From SSEF01 sp964398485 (GTDB lineage Bacteria > Patescibacteriota > Minisyncoccia > Moranbacterales > UBA1568): 6,286 bases of DNA. How positions within the stretch are numbered: position 1 is the first letter of the stretch; every line of letters starts with the position of its first letter. Of this stretch, positions 5,816 to 6,286 are shown piece by piece. Made by a program: the position numbers and the translations under genes. Below the pieces are notes generated by a model. It did no database searches. It saw only the letters and a program-made list of their open reading frames with translations, and was not told the origin of the DNA. The DNA lies in contig CAYNMD010000041.1 of the NCBI GenBank assembly GCA_964398485.1, forward strand, positions 1 through 6,286, given 5' to 3'.

Positions 5816-6286
5816 ATGGACAAACGCCTTTTCATTATCCTCTTTGCTCTCGTCATCCTTCTTGTAGGTGGCTATTTCGCCTGGCAGAAGCAGCAATCAG
5901 TGACTACTCCGACACCGGTCGTCACTGAACCAGTGGTGAAGGAACCAGTGCCAGCCCCAATCGAAGAACCTATCGATACCTCTGACTGGAAGACCTATCG
6001 GAACGAGGAGGATGGGTTTGAGTTTAAGTATCCGAAGGAGTGGGCTATTAAGAAAACTACGACACCTGCCGTGTTTTATCTAAGATCAGAAAAATTTCAA
6101 CCAGTGTTTCTAGGGAATTTAGCGTCAGGGGAACCATTTTACTCAGATGGAGAGATAAAAGTAGAAATATTTACTAATGTACATAACCTATCCATTCAGG
6201 AGAGATATTCACAGTTTGATGATATTTATCGTGCATATGCGAATGATCCAAAACTTTTGTCCACTTTAACGAACGTCAATCATAAT
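5816..6286 (+). CDS. Anchored extracytoplasmic protein with a PsbP/DUF-like 'YPKEW' motif (partial, 3' end beyond the window)
   Basis: The frame is open from ATG at 5816 to the last base, giving 157 residues with no stop, so the C-terminus is missing. Residues 5-22 (LFIILFALVILLVGGYFA) form a single N-terminal membrane anchor or uncleaved signal after MDKR, so the rest should lie outside the membrane. Residues 29-53 are a Pro/Thr/Val/Glu-rich linker (TTPTPVVTEPVV, EPVPAPIEEP). A folded domain then begins with WKTYRNEEDGFEFKYPKEW (58-76). This pattern resembles the first strands of small PsbP/Mog1-like or DUF1795-like domains in predicted surface proteins; I infer the link from the motif only. 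Function is unknown. An in-frame GTG at 5795 could add seven residues, but the ATG gives the usual short positive N-terminus. The nearest purine run, GTGGAG (5795-5800), is about 15 nt away, too far for a good ribosome site. Codon use becomes more AT-rich after about 6060. Confidence 0.82.
   Translation, partial: MDKRLFIILFALVILLVGGYFAWQKQQSVTTPTPVVTEPVVKEPVPAPIEEPIDTSDWKTYRNEEDGFEFKYPKEWAIKKTTTPAVFYLRSEKFQPVFLGNLASGEPFYSDGEIKVEIFTNVHNLSIQERYSQFDDIYRAYANDPKLLSTLTNVNHN

Overview
The window looks like housekeeping sequence from a small-genome bacterium, most likely a member of the Candidate Phyla Radiation (Patescibacteria). This placement is an inference. It rests on the style of the sugar-transferase protein, the compact gene spacing, the near absence of Shine-Dalgarno sequences, and a small anchored protein with a 'YPKEW'-type motif of a kind common in that group. 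G+C is mid-40s by eye. The code appears to be the standard bacterial one: PheS ends at its usual C-terminus immediately before a TGA, so TGA is a stop here.

Layout, all on the + strand. (1) 1-97: AT-rich leader with a strong sigma70-type promoter placed so that pheS would be transcribed from its own start codon (leaderless). (2) 98-3732: a phenylalanyl-tRNA synthetase operon, pheS (alpha) and pheT (beta), with an unrecognised 71-residue membrane or exported protein gene between them. The gaps are 7 and 10 nt, so the three are probably co-transcribed. (3) 3733-3806: short spacer with a weak terminator-like hairpin and an excellent promoter. (4) About 3808-4230: rnpB, the RNase P RNA, type-A-like, with an unusually long terminal P1 helix. 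(5) 4250-5665: a polyisoprenyl-phosphate sugar-phosphotransferase of the WbaP/PglC superfamily, starting with GTG about 20 nt after the rnpB helix, then a clear intrinsic terminator. (6) 5666-5815: spacer with a candidate promoter. (7) 5816 to the window end: the first 157 codons of an anchored extracytoplasmic protein, cut off by the window edge.

Functionally, PheST charges tRNA-Phe and edits mis-acylated Tyr, and RNase P RNA matures tRNA 5' ends, so the first two thirds is a tRNA-supply neighbourhood. The transferase starts a membrane-linked glycan and is functionally separate, though it may be read through from rnpB. I found no mobile element, CRISPR array, tRNA gene or new defence-like system. 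The points most worth following are the leaderless pheS, the small gene inside pheST, the long P1 and apparently reduced helices of the RNase P RNA, and the missing terminator between rnpB and the transferase gene.
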